From: DATARH01 sp963734125 | Lineage (GTDB): Bacteria > Pseudomonadota > Alphaproteobacteria > ATCC43930 > CGMCC-115725 | Assembly (NCBI GenBank): GCA_963734125.1 | Contig: CAVTGB010000083.1 | Span: forward strand, 53,641 to 117,640 | Reading direction: 5' to 3' | DNA length: 64,000 nt | Shown: positions 37,736 to 47,198 of the stretch, piece by piece | Numbering within the stretch: the stretch's first letter is position 1 | Layout: the number at the start of each line of letters is the position of its first letter | Notes under the pieces: generated by a model | The model's input: the letters and a program-made list of their open reading frames with translations, nothing else | What the model was told of the DNA's origin: nothing | Database searches by the model: none | Program-made: the position numbers and the translations under genes

Positions 37736-38056
37736 TTACTTGACCGCGCGCTCCCCGCCGATCTCCCGATAGATCTGCAGCCGGGTCACCCGCAGCCCCG
37801 GAACGCCGTGCCGTTCAATCGCGTGCTGCCAGGCGAGAAATTCCTCCACCGACAGGTGATAGCGCCGGCACGCCTCCTGGAGGGTGATCCGGCCGCTGCG
37901 TACGGCATGGACCACGACCGCCTTGCGCCGCACCACCCATCGCTTGGTGTCGGGCGAGGGCAGGTCGAGGATCGAACCGGCAAGAGCGGCGGGGTCGCCG
38001 TCATCGGTAAACGGTTCGGCTATGGTCATGTGGGGTGGCGAGAAGGTGTCGTTCAT
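37736..38056 (-). CDS. sciP: SciP-like CtrA inhibitor (DUF1153)
   Basis: A 106-residue DUF1153 protein. The helix-turn-helix region KRWVVRRKAVVVHAVRSG and ITLQEACRRYHLSVEEFLAW at about residues 38-75 is nearly the consensus of SciP, the small protein that binds CtrA and blocks CtrA-activated transcription in the alphaproteobacterial cell cycle. CckA, the kinase heading the CtrA phosphorelay, is encoded 1 kb away, supporting the call. The first ~35 residues are variable; a shorter start at MTIAEP is possible. Confidence 0.82.
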   Translation of the reverse strand: MNDTFSPPHMTIAEPFTDDGDPAALAGSILDLPSPDTKRWVVRRKAVVVHAVRSGRITLQEACRRYHLSVEEFLAWQHAIERHGVPGLRVTRLQIYREIGGERAVK

Positions 38057-38410
38057 AGCGAAAGCGTAACGCTGACTGTTTAATGAACCGCTAAACCGGC
38101 CCGGCGATTACTCCAATCCGAGGTTGACTACCGCCTCAATTGGAAACAATTGAAACAAATTAGTTGAATTACGGCGCTTGACCGGGTCAGCCGAATTTGT
38201 CGCGCACCGGAAACAGCCGACGCAAGGCCGGCGCCGAAACCGATCACAAGGGCGCGCCCTCTCGCGGCCCGCCCGCGTCGCCACCCGGCCTGCCTCGACG
38301 TTTTTGCAAAATTCCTGCCAAATCAACGTCGTGAAATGCATTTCTGACAGTTGAAATGGGCTGACCCAATTCATATACTCCGCGCCCGTCGCTGACGGGG
38401 TTTGGGGAGA
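38057..38410. other. Intergenic region between sciP and dksA
   Basis: About 350 bases with no gene. It must hold the divergent promoters of sciP and dksA; the part 38,120-38,170 is A/T-richer (a run reading TTGGAAACAATTGAAACAAA). No clear operator could be named. Confidence 0.4.
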
Positions 38411-38830
38411 ATGATGCAGCCGGTATTGCCGCCAGACTATCGTCCCTCCGACGACGAAGAATTCATGAACCCTCGACAGGCCGAGTATTTCCGGCAAAAG
38501 CTGTTGCGCTGGCGCGCCGAACTCCTTGCCAATTCGTCAGGCACCTTGCGGCACCTCAAGGAAGAGAGCTTGCTGAAGCCCGATTTGACCGATCGGGCGA
38601 CCCTGGAGACTGAGCGCGCAATCGAACTGCGCACGCGCGATCGCGAGCGCAAATTGATCTCGAAGATCGACGCCGCGCTCGCTCGGCTCGATAGCGGCAC
38701 CTTCGGGTATTGCGAGGAAACCGATCAGCCGATCGGCATCAGACGGCTCGAGGCGCGCCCGATCGCCACCTTGTCGATCGAGGCGCAGGAGCGCCACGAG
38801 CGCATGGAGCGCACCTATCGCGACGAGTAA
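38411..38830 (+). CDS. dksA: RNA polymerase-binding transcription factor DksA
   Basis: A 139-residue DksA/TraR protein that enters the RNA polymerase secondary channel and, with ppGpp, adjusts rRNA and amino-acid promoters. The coiled coil spans about residues 25-95, with the tip region LTDRATLETERAIELRTRDR. The C-terminal globular domain has GYCEETDQPIGIRRLEARP: only one cysteine remains of the classical four, the form usual for alphaproteobacteria that does not hold zinc in the normal way. Starts at 38,411 and 38,414 are both possible after GGGGAG. Confidence 0.92.
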   Translation: MMQPVLPPDYRPSDDEEFMNPRQAEYFRQKLLRWRAELLANSSGTLRHLKEESLLKPDLTDRATLETERAIELRTRDRERKLISKIDAALARLDSGTFGYCEETDQPIGIRRLEARPIATLSIEAQERHERMERTYRDE

Positions 38831-39031
38831 GCGCTTCTACCCCGCGAACCCGAGATCGAGGGCTACGCCCGATTTCGGGTGATCGCGCCGGACACCGGGC
38901 TGATGCCGGCGCCAAGCTTAAGCGATCGTTAACACGCACCCCGAAAAATTGGCGGGCCGATCTTGCCGCGATGCCGCTCCAATCGGCTCGGCGCCGTTGC
39001 GCTCGCGGCGCGAGACCGGCGATACCGGGTC

Positions 39032-41605
39032 ATGGTATCGGTGAGCGAATTGGAACAAGGCGAGGCAGCGATCATGGTGGCCGAAACCGATGGGGCCCGT
39101 CGCTGGGCGCGGTGGGCTGCCGAGCGACATCAGCCCGGATTGAAGGGGCTGGCGAGCAATACCGCGGTGATCCTCGCCGCGGCAGGTCTGGCGGTTGGCG
39201 CTCTGTATTTTTCCGATGTGATCTCCGGCGCCCATGTCGCACCGGCGGCGATCACGATTGTCGCTCTGGCCGCCGTGGTCGGAGTTGCCGCCGGCGGCGC
39301 GGCGCGGTGGGTCCATGCCGCGCTGGCCGGCCGGGTCGACATTTTGAGCCAGGCGCTCGATGCCTCGCCCGACGCGCAGCTGATCGTCGCCCCGGATGGG
39401 GCAATCGCGTACGCGAATACCGCTTTCCACGATCTCTTCCCGCAATCGGCAGAACCTGCGCTGGCGCGTCTGGCGGCCGCGCTTGCCGACGCGGAATCGG
39501 CCGCGGATTTCGAACGGCTGCGCAGCCGGGCGGCCGCCGGGGCGCGTGCGATCGCGGCGCTGGCGTTACAGGATTCGCGCGGCCGGGCCGCCGGCTGGTT
39601 CAACATCGCGGTCCACCCGATCGCCGGCCGGCCAGGATACAGCTTCTGGCACATCCAGGACGTCAGCGCGCGCCACGAGATGGAGGCGGTGATCCGCGAC
39701 GAGCGCAACAAGCTCCTCGATTTCATCGACGACGCGCCGATCGGTTTCTATTCGGTCGACGGCGAGGGGCGTTTCTTGTTCGTCAATCAGACATTGGCCA
39801 AACTGCTCGGCGGCACTCCGGCCGAGATCATCGGCGGCGATGCGCGTCTGCATGATTTCCTCGTCCTCGCTCCGCCGGCGCAGACCCTCCCCTGCGATCC
39901 CTTCGGCGGCCGCAGCGACGGCGGGCCGCGCGGCGAAGTCATTCTGAAAAGCCGCGACGGGCGCACGATCCACGCCTGGATCGGTCAAAGCGTCGTCGGT
40001 GAGGGCGCTGAATTGCGCACCCGCTCGGTGGTGCGCGACCTCACCCCCGAGCGCGAATGGGAGACCGCGCTTCGGCTGTCGCGCGAGCGCTTCCAGCGCT
40101 TCTTTGCCAACGCGCCGGTCGGCATCGCCCTGATCAATCGCGTCGGCCGCCTGGAGGAGGCCAACCGGGCGCTCGGCGAATTGTTCGGCGCCCGGCCGCA
40201 GGATCTGATCGGCGAGCCGCTGATCGGCTTTGTCAACGAGGAGGATCGCCGGGAGGTTGCAGTCAAGCTTGCCGCCGCCGCCGATGGGCCGGCCCACCCG
40301 GGACCCGTCGAGGTGCGGCTCAAGGGGACCCGCGACAAGACGAGCGTGGTGTTCCTCAGCCGGCTCGACGGGCTGGAGGACGGCGACGGCGCGCTGATGC
40401 TGCATTTCATCGACGTCACCGAGCAGAAGAACTTGGAAGTGCAGTTCGCGCAGTCGCAGAAAATGCAGGCAGTCGGCCAGCTCGCCGGCGGCGTCGCGCA
40501 TGATTTCAACAACCTCCTGACCGCGATGATCGGGTTTTGCGACCTCTTGTTAATGCGGTTCCGGCCCGGCGACCCCTCCTTCGCCGACATCATGCAGGTC
40601 AAGCAGAATGCCAACCGCGCCGCCAACCTGGTGCGCCAGCTGTTGGCCTTCTCGCGCCAGCAGACATTGCAGCCGCGCATCCTCGAGATCACCGATGTCC
40701 TGGTCGAGCTGACGCACCTCTTGCGCCGGCTGATCGGCGAGAGCATCGAATTGAAGGTCGTCCACGGTCGCGACCTGGGTCTGGCCAAGGTCGATCAGGG
40801 CCAGCTGGAGCAGGTGATCATCAACCTGGCAGTCAATGCGCGCGACGCGATGGCCGGCGGCGGTACTCTGACGATCCGCACCGCCAACGCGACGCGAACC
40901 ACCCCGCTGCAGCACGCGCATGAGGTCATGCCGGCGGGGAATTATGTGCTGATCGAGGTCTCCGATACCGGGATCGGCATTCCCCGGGAGAACCTTGCGC
41001 GCATCTTCGAGCCATTCTTTTCAACAAAGGAAGTCGGTTCGGGGACCGGGCTCGGTTTGTCGACGGTCTATGGCATCGTCAAGCAGACTGGCGGCTTCAT
41101 CTTTGTCGAGAGCGCGCCCGGGCGCGGCACGACGTTCCAGATCTATCTGCCGCGCCACCAGATGGTCGAGGGTGCGCTCGCCCTGCGTCCCGAGCCCAGC
41201 GAGCCGCCGGCAATCAAGGATCTGACCGGGATCGGCACGGTGATGCTGGTCGAAGACGAGGACCCGGTGCGGATCTTCGGAGCCCGCGCCTTGCGCAACA
41301 AAGGCTACACGGTGATCGAAGCGAAAAGCGGCGAGAGCGCGCTCGAGGCGATCAACCTCGCCGAGGAACGGATCGACCTCCTGATCACCGACGTGGTGAT
41401 GCCCCGCATGGACGGACCCGATCTGGTGCGCCACGTGCGCGAAAGCCATCCCGACATGAAGGTTATTTTCATCTCGGGCTACACCGAAGACTCGTTCCGC
41501 CAGCGCCTCGACAGCGACAGCGAGATCCATTTCCTGCCGAAGCCCTTCAGCTTGAAGCAGCTCGCCAGCAAGGTAAAAGAGGTGATCAGCGGCGAAGCTG
41601 TGTGA
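39032..41605 (+). CDS. cckA: Hybrid histidine kinase CckA
   Basis: An 857-residue membrane-bound hybrid kinase that starts the CckA-ChpT-CtrA phosphorelay. Two N-terminal helices (about residues 40-58 and 66-88) are followed by three PAS-like domains (about 105-480), the HisKA domain with the phospho-accepting His in GGVAHDFNNLL (about 488), the HATPase with NLAVNARDAM, DTGIGIP and GTGLGLSTVYG, and a receiver domain whose Asp is in LLITDVVMPRMDG (about 787). The ATG at 39,032 begins MVSVSELE. AHDFNNLL, rather than the usual H-E box, is characteristic of CckA. Confidence 0.93.
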   Translation: MVSVSELEQGEAAIMVAETDGARRWARWAAERHQPGLKGLASNTAVILAAAGLAVGALYFSDVISGAHVAPAAITIVALAAVVGVAAGGAARWVHAALAGRVDILSQALDASPDAQLIVAPDGAIAYANTAFHDLFPQSAEPALARLAAALADAESAADFERLRSRAAAGARAIAALALQDSRGRAAGWFNIAVHPIAGRPGYSFWHIQDVSARHEMEAVIRDERNKLLDFIDDAPIGFYSVDGEGRFLFVNQTLAKLLGGTPAEIIGGDARLHDFLVLAPPAQTLPCDPFGGRSDGGPRGEVILKSRDGRTIHAWIGQSVVGEGAELRTRSVVRDLTPEREWETALRLSRERFQRFFANAPVGIALINRVGRLEEANRALGELFGARPQDLIGEPLIGFVNEEDRREVAVKLAAAADGPAHPGPVEVRLKGTRDKTSVVFLSRLDGLEDGDGALMLHFIDVTEQKNLEVQFAQSQKMQAVGQLAGGVAHDFNNLLTAMIGFCDLLLMRFRPGDPSFADIMQVKQNANRAANLVRQLLAFSRQQTLQPRILEITDVLVELTHLLRRLIGESIELKVVHGRDLGLAKVDQGQLEQVIINLAVNARDAMAGGGTLTIRTANATRTTPLQHAHEVMPAGNYVLIEVSDTGIGIPRENLARIFEPFFSTKEVGSGTGLGLSTVYGIVKQTGGFIFVESAPGRGTTFQIYLPRHQMVEGALALRPEPSEPPAIKDLTGIGTVMLVEDEDPVRIFGARALRNKGYTVIEAKSGESALEAINLAEERIDLLITDVVMPRMDGPDLVRHVRESHPDMKVIFISGYTEDSFRQRLDSDSEIHFLPKPFSLKQLASKVKEVISGEAV

Positions 41606-41833
41606 GCGCGGTCGGCAAGAACCGCGCGTCCGGCCACTGTGTGGTCTGGTCTTTGTTCGACAACTGCGCCGAATACACGCCGGATAACGGCAAGCACTAG
41701 TAAAGCTCGATAAGCCGCCCGGACGTATGACGCCGCGCAATTGCCGGTTGCTTAACCCTTCGCGATCCGGGAAAGTAATTTGCCTGGTTCGATGCTCTGA
41801 TCGGCGCCTGCGAGAACCTTCTGGAGGCACCGC

Positions 41834-44800
41834 ATGACATGCCCGCGATGCCACGCCGACAACCCCGCGGGGATGAGGTTCTGTGGCCATTGCGCGGCGC
41901 CGCTGGTGATTTTCTGCCCGAGCTGCAACGCTGAAAACCCGCCCGAAAACAACTTCTGCGGCCGCTGTGCGGCGCCCCTCGACCGCACCGGCGACAACGC
42001 GGCCAGCGAGCCTATCCGGGCCCCGCCGGCGGAACTGAAACGGGTCAGCATGCTGTTTTGCGATCTCGTCGGCTCGACCCCCCTCGCCGCGCGCCTCGGG
42101 GCCGAGACGATGCACGAATTGATCCGCTGGTTTATCGATACCGCACTCGCCGAGGTGGAGCGCTATGAGGGCACGACGCCTCAATTCTCCGGCGACGGGT
42201 TTCTCGCGCTGTTCGGCGCGCCGATCACCTACGAGGACCACGTGCGCCGCGCGCTCCTCGCCGCAATCGCCATCCGCAAAGCCGTCAGCGGCAAACTCGC
42301 GCGGGTCCGGGACCCTCGCTGGCCCGACCTGCAGATCCGCATCGGCATTCATACCGGTCTTGTCGTCTTCGGCTCGGTCGGCGGCAATTTGCATATGGAC
42401 CCGACCGCGATTGGCGATGCGGCCAATATTGCCGCGCGCCTGCACACGTCGGCCGAGCCGGGCACGATCCTGATCAGCGAGGAAACCTGCCGCCTGGCGC
42501 AAGGCTACGCGCAGGTCGAGCCCGCCGGATTACTGACCCTCAAAGGCAAAGACGAGCCGGTCGCGGCCTTCCGCTTGCTCGGGGTCTCGCATCGGCTTAT
42601 CAGCGAGGGGCCGGCGGCGACGGGGCGGCCTTTTGTCGGTCGCACGGATGAGATCGCCGCCCTAGATGGCTTGTTGCGGTCGGCCAAGGCGGGCACGGGA
42701 CGGCTCATTGACGTGGTCGGCGAACCCGGCATCGGCAAATCCCGGCTCCTCGGCGAATTCCGCAAACGTCAGGGCGGCGAGGCGGCGAGCTGGGTGGAGG
42801 GGCGGTGCCTCTCCTACGGCGCGATGACACCCTATCTCCTGGTCCTCGATCTGTTGCGCGGCCTCTGCGGGATCGTCGAGACCGATACCACCGAGACCAT
42901 AATCGCCAAGCTGCGCGCGACCCTGGAAGAGGTTGGCATGGACCCCGACCAGGACAGCGTGCTGCTGCACCTCCTCGGCATCCAGGAGCTCGGCGGCACG
43001 CCGGCCCTGGCGAGCCCCGAGGCGGTCAAGGCGCGGGCGTTCGCGACCATGCGCCAGCTCATTCTTTATGCGAGCCGGCGCCGGCAGCTTCTTCTCATCG
43101 TCGAAGATCTCCAATGGCTCGACAAGGTCTCGGAGGAATTTCTCGCCTTCCTCGGCGAGGCCGTCGCCGATACCCGGATCCTCATCCTGGCGACCTATCG
43201 GTCCGGGTACCAACCACCGTGGGTCGACAAGCCCTGTGCGGGGCAATTGCCGCTCAATCCATTGTCGCGGACCGACAGCCTCGACCTCGTTCGCGCGGTG
43301 ATGGGGCGGCTCGACGCGCCGGTAACCGATGCGATTGTCAGCAAGGCCGATGGCAATCCGTTCTTCCTCGAACAGCTCGCCTTTGATGCCGGTGAGGCAA
43401 GGGCCGCCCGACCCGCCGAGATGGTGCCCAACACGATCCGCGATGTCGTGATGGCGCGTATCGACCGGCTGCCGAGCGATGCCAAGCGGCTGTTGCAAAC
43501 GGCCTCGGTAATCGGGCGGGAATTCCCGCTGCGCCTGTTGCGCGCGGTCTGGCAGGGAAAAGATCCGATCGAGCCGCATCTGCGCGAGCTGATCCGGCTC
43601 GAATTCATCCATGAGCGGTTCGACAGCGAACGCACCGCTTATGTCTTCCGCCATGCGCTGACCCAGGAAACCGCATACGCCAGCCTCCTCAAGCGCTACC
43701 GCAGCACCCTGCACGCCGCGGTCGGCACGGCGATCGAAGAAAATTATGCCGAGCGCACCGACGAGTTCGCGGAGCCGCTGGCATTCCATTTCGGCCGCAG
43801 CAACGACGACGACAAAGCCGTCGATTACGCCATTCTCGCCGCGCAAAAAGCCCAGCGCCGGTGCGCCTACAACGACGCGGTCGCCTACTTCGAAGGCGCG
43901 GCGGAGCGGCTGGAGGATATGCCCGACCTCAGAGTGAACCGGGTTCGTCGCGTCGATGCCGTGATCAAGCAGGCCGAGGTGAAACTGGCGCTCGGGCGAC
44001 ATGCCGAGCATATCGGCGCACTCGAGAAAATCCGCGATCTGGTCGCGCAGCTCGAGGATCCGCAGCGCCGGGTCGCCTGGCACTACTGGACCGGGTATCT
44101 GCAATGTCTGACCGGCGGCCGCCCGGTGGTCACGATCGACCATTGCCGGCAGGCCGCCGCGATCGCCTCGGCGGCGGGTTTCAATCAGCTCCACGGCCTG
44201 GTCGGCACCTGCCTGGCGCAGGCCTATGTCGTCGCTGGCGAATTAAAGGCGGCGATCGAGGCCGGCGAACTCGCGTTATCGATCTTCGAAGCGCGCACCG
44301 ACCCCTGGCTGGCGAGCCGGGCGCTGTGGCATCTCAGTTCGGCGGCCAATTACCTTGGCGATTGGGAAGCCAGCTTCGCCTATTGCCGCCGCGCCTTGCA
44401 ATACGCCACCGATCTCGACGATCTGCGGTTCAAAACCGCCGCGCTGTGGCGCACCGGCTCTGCCTATATCCAGAGCGGCGACACCGGACCAGGGTTGCGG
44501 TATTGCGAGGAGGCGCTCGCGCTGCGGCCAATTCCGTACGATTCCGCGGTCGCGCGGACGGTCCGCGGCTATGGCATGATCAAGGCCGGCCGGGTTGACG
44601 AGGGCGTTGCCGAGCTGACCGCCACCGTCAGCTGGTTCGATCAGTTCCAGCTCGCTTACGTTCACCTGATGACCAGCTTGTGGCTCGCCGAGGGCTATCT
44701 CGCGCAAACTAAAAACAACGCCGCACGGTTCCTCGTCGAAAAGATCATCGAGACCTGCCGCGCCGCCGGGTATCGCCATTATGAGGGGCTCGCCCACCGC

Positions 44801-45082
44801 GTCATGGCGGATTGCATCGCAGCCGAGGCTCCCGCCAAGGCCGCCGAGCACGCCGGTGAGGCGCTCCACCTCCTCGAGGCGATCGGCGCCCGCAATGATT
44901 TTGCCAAGGCCCTGGTGACGCGCGCGGCGTTGCTGCGGCATGCTGGGGATTTGCCCGAAGCGCGGGCGCTGCTCGGGCAAGCCCACGACATATTCGTGAA
45001 ACTCGGCACGAGGGGCGAGCCGGCCCGGGTCGACGCGGCGCTCGCTGATCTCAATCACGCCGCGCTGTCGTCGGACGGATGA
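41834..45082 (+). CDS. Zinc-ribbon adenylate/guanylate cyclase with AAA and TPR domains
   Basis: A 1082-residue multi-domain regulator. Two zinc ribbons open the protein (CPRCHADNPAGMRFCGHC and CPSCNAENPPENNFCGRC). A class III cyclase domain follows at about residues 65-250, with the metal Asp in MLFCDLVGST, FSGDGFLALFGAP and GDAANIAARL. A STAND-type ATPase lies at ~260-580 (Walker A GEPGIGKSRLLGEF, Walker B LLIVEDLQWLD), then TPR-like helical repeats to the end. Such proteins are numerous in soil alphaproteobacteria and thought to be signal-responsive cyclases; the signal is unknown. Good GGAGG site before the ATG. Confidence 0.88.
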   Translation: MTCPRCHADNPAGMRFCGHCAAPLVIFCPSCNAENPPENNFCGRCAAPLDRTGDNAASEPIRAPPAELKRVSMLFCDLVGSTPLAARLGAETMHELIRWFIDTALAEVERYEGTTPQFSGDGFLALFGAPITYEDHVRRALLAAIAIRKAVSGKLARVRDPRWPDLQIRIGIHTGLVVFGSVGGNLHMDPTAIGDAANIAARLHTSAEPGTILISEETCRLAQGYAQVEPAGLLTLKGKDEPVAAFRLLGVSHRLISEGPAATGRPFVGRTDEIAALDGLLRSAKAGTGRLIDVVGEPGIGKSRLLGEFRKRQGGEAASWVEGRCLSYGAMTPYLLVLDLLRGLCGIVETDTTETIIAKLRATLEEVGMDPDQDSVLLHLLGIQELGGTPALASPEAVKARAFATMRQLILYASRRRQLLLIVEDLQWLDKVSEEFLAFLGEAVADTRILILATYRSGYQPPWVDKPCAGQLPLNPLSRTDSLDLVRAVMGRLDAPVTDAIVSKADGNPFFLEQLAFDAGEARAARPAEMVPNTIRDVVMARIDRLPSDAKRLLQTASVIGREFPLRLLRAVWQGKDPIEPHLRELIRLEFIHERFDSERTAYVFRHALTQETAYASLLKRYRSTLHAAVGTAIEENYAERTDEFAEPLAFHFGRSNDDDKAVDYAILAAQKAQRRCAYNDAVAYFEGAAERLEDMPDLRVNRVRRVDAVIKQAEVKLALGRHAEHIGALEKIRDLVAQLEDPQRRVAWHYWTGYLQCLTGGRPVVTIDHCRQAAAIASAAGFNQLHGLVGTCLAQAYVVAGELKAAIEAGELALSIFEARTDPWLASRALWHLSSAANYLGDWEASFAYCRRALQYATDLDDLRFKTAALWRTGSAYIQSGDTGPGLRYCEEALALRPIPYDSAVARTVRGYGMIKAGRVDEGVAELTATVSWFDQFQLAYVHLMTSLWLAEGYLAQTKNNAARFLVEKIIETCRAAGYRHYEGLAHRVMADCIAAEAPAKAAEHAGEALHLLEAIGARNDFAKALVTRAALLRHAGDLPEARALLGQAHDIFVKLGTRGEPARVDAALADLNHAALSSDG

Positions 45083-45248
45083 CATTACCGCAAGCCTTGA
45101 GACGGCCCGATCACTGGCCGGAAGCGACCTACAGGTCGTCTGAATTTTCGTCTCCGATCGTGCGCCTGGAAACGACGTTGACCGCCTCGGACAATCGGTA
45201 TGACTATGATTAATTCAAAAGTTATCAACTTAAAAGGGAGACAAGGGG

Positions 45249-45596
45249 ATGGCACAGAATGCCGAAATCGGCAATTTAATCATGCGGTTGAACCCGTATA
45301 CCAATAACAGGTTGGTCGGAAAGGGAGGATCGCCGGCTGGGGATATGGATGTCTTCATGGCGCTTGATCCGCCGACCCAGGGCGGTGACCCTGCCGCGAC
45401 CATCTTGGAGATGCAACTGGAGGTCGACGCCGCCTACCCCGGAGAATGGACCTTCAAAGGCCAGCCGCACAGGCTCGGCAAAACGGCAAGATTGAAATAC
45501 CGGTTTCCGGTGATGTCTGGCCCGACCGCGGCGGCCACCGTGTTGTATTGGGTCGAGGACTATGTGCTGATCGGTTTCGAAGACGGCGGCATCTAA
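45249..45596 (+). CDS. Unrecognised 115-residue protein upstream of the peroxidase
   Basis: MAQNAEIGNLIMRLNPYTN... with no signal peptide and no membrane helix; beta-rich, with DPAATILEMQLEVDAAYPGE in the middle and VLYWVEDYVLIGFEDGGI at the end. A good AAGGGAGACAAGGGG ribosome-binding region and an A/T-rich stretch (45,205-45,235) precede it, suggesting its own strong promoter. The DyP-type peroxidase starts 63 bases later in the same direction, so the two are probably cotranscribed. No family recognised. Confidence 0.7.
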   Translation: MAQNAEIGNLIMRLNPYTNNRLVGKGGSPAGDMDVFMALDPPTQGGDPAATILEMQLEVDAAYPGEWTFKGQPHRLGKTARLKYRFPVMSGPTAAATVLYWVEDYVLIGFEDGGI

Positions 45597-45659
45597 CCGG
45601 GACGGGTTCCGGCCCGGCCGTCCTCGGTCGGTCCCGCCGGCACTGGCAACGTGGTTCGG

Positions 45660-47093
45660 ATGACCGCCCCGATGCTCGACCTGGACGAGATCCAGGGGGA
45701 TCTGCTCGTCGGCATGCAGAAGAATGCCGAGCTCTTCGTTTTCTTCAAGATCACCGACGCATCCCGCTTCAAGGCCGTGGCGCGGGAGTATGTCGTCAGT
45801 GAGGTGACCAGCCTGCGCCGCGCGCTCGACCGCGACCGGATTGTCCAGCGGCGCAAATACCGCGGCGACCCGCCGGCCGAGGCGTGGCTGGGTCTCAACC
45901 TCGGCTTCACCAAGGACGGGATGACGCAGTTACTCGGTCTGCGGCGGCCGGCGATGGACCCCGCCTTCGAGCGCGGCGCCGCGCATCCCGAAACGCTGGC
46001 GCGGCTCAACGACCCACCGCCGGCGCGATGGATCGAGGGTTATCGCAGGGACCGCATCGACGGGGTGTTTCTGATCGCCGGTCCCAACCCCGCCTTCGTC
46101 ACCTACCACGGCAATTCGCTGCGCCAGCGGCTGGACCCCGCAATCAGCGTCGTTTACGCGGAAATGGGTACCGTGCGGCCGGGCCGCGAACGCGGCCGCG
46201 AGCATTTCGGTTTTCTCGACGGCGTGTCGCAGCCCGGCATTCGCGGATTGCCGCGGACCACCCGACCCGGCATCCCCGGCCGGGATCCGGTCTGGCCCGG
46301 CGAGTTCGTGCTCGGCTATCCCGGGCAAGACCCCAAGGACCCCGAGCGCGCCGGTTCCACCCTGCCGCTGCCAGCGCCGTGGGCGAAAAACGGCTCCTAC
46401 ATGGTATTCCGCCGTCTTGAGCAGCGCGTGCCGGAGTTCCACCGGTTTGTCGCGGCTGAGGCCCTTCGGCTCGGGATCTATCCCGAACTCCTGGCGGCCC
46501 GCATGGTCGGACGCTGGCGCAGCGGGGCGCCCTTGGAACTGGCCCCGCGCGAAGATAATCCCACACTCGGCGGCAACGAGCGGCGCAACAACGATTTCGG
46601 CTATGGGGGCGACCCGTTCCAGCGCTCCTGTCCCTATGCTGCGCATATCCGCAAGGCCAACCCCCGCGACGATCCAGAGGGCGGCCGCGCGGAGACGCTG
46701 ACCCACCGGATCATTCGCGCCGGCATTCCGTTCGGACCCGAGGTCGCGCCGGGCGAAACCCAGACGCTGCACTCGCGCGGCCTGATGTTCGTCTGCTACC
46801 AGTCGTCGATCGAGCGCCAATTCGAGTTCATCCAGGGCCGCTACGCCGACAATCCCGGTTTCGTCGGCGGCAAGCAGCGCCCGGATGACCACGCCCCGGT
46901 GGTCCCCGGCTTTGACCCGATCATCGGGCAGGCGCCGGACGGGCGCGCGCGGGTGATGGACGAGCCGGTACCCAACTATCCGGCCGGCAACCGGCGCAGC
47001 GTCCTCCAAATGCCCGAACAGTTCGTGATCCTGACGGCGGGCGGCTATTTCTTCATGCCGTCGCTCGGCGCATTGCGCACCGTGCTGACCTGA
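45660..47093 (+). CDS. Dyp-type peroxidase
   Basis: A 477-residue protein of the dye-decolourising peroxidase superfamily (long form). The family's GxxDG motif is FGFLDGVSQPGIRG at about residues 182-195, with the catalytic Asp; a second conserved region RSCPYAAHIRKANPRDD is at about 321-337 and holds the proximal haem-binding histidine in the HI pair. No signal peptide is seen, so it stays in the cytoplasm unless packed otherwise. It follows the small gene at 45,249. ATG at 45,660 preferred; GTG at 45,651 also possible. Intact frame. Confidence 0.86.
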   Translation: MTAPMLDLDEIQGDLLVGMQKNAELFVFFKITDASRFKAVAREYVVSEVTSLRRALDRDRIVQRRKYRGDPPAEAWLGLNLGFTKDGMTQLLGLRRPAMDPAFERGAAHPETLARLNDPPPARWIEGYRRDRIDGVFLIAGPNPAFVTYHGNSLRQRLDPAISVVYAEMGTVRPGRERGREHFGFLDGVSQPGIRGLPRTTRPGIPGRDPVWPGEFVLGYPGQDPKDPERAGSTLPLPAPWAKNGSYMVFRRLEQRVPEFHRFVAAEALRLGIYPELLAARMVGRWRSGAPLELAPREDNPTLGGNERRNNDFGYGGDPFQRSCPYAAHIRKANPRDDPEGGRAETLTHRIIRAGIPFGPEVAPGETQTLHSRGLMFVCYQSSIERQFEFIQGRYADNPGFVGGKQRPDDHAPVVPGFDPIIGQAPDGRARVMDEPVPNYPAGNRRSVLQMPEQFVILTAGGYFFMPSLGALRTVLT

Positions 47094-47198
47094 GCCGGGC
47101 TTGCGCCGCCGGGCCGGGCGCGCGCATTGTGGGTGGAATTGGTTCCGCCGCTGGCATGCTGATCTCGCCGCGGAGCGCAGCCCGAGGGAGGGTCGAGG

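Noticed and set aside
42662..44194. 510-codon minus-strand frame antisense to the cyclase gene
   Set aside because: It mirrors the codon pattern of the real gene; zinc ribbons, cyclase and P-loop motifs are all on the plus strand.
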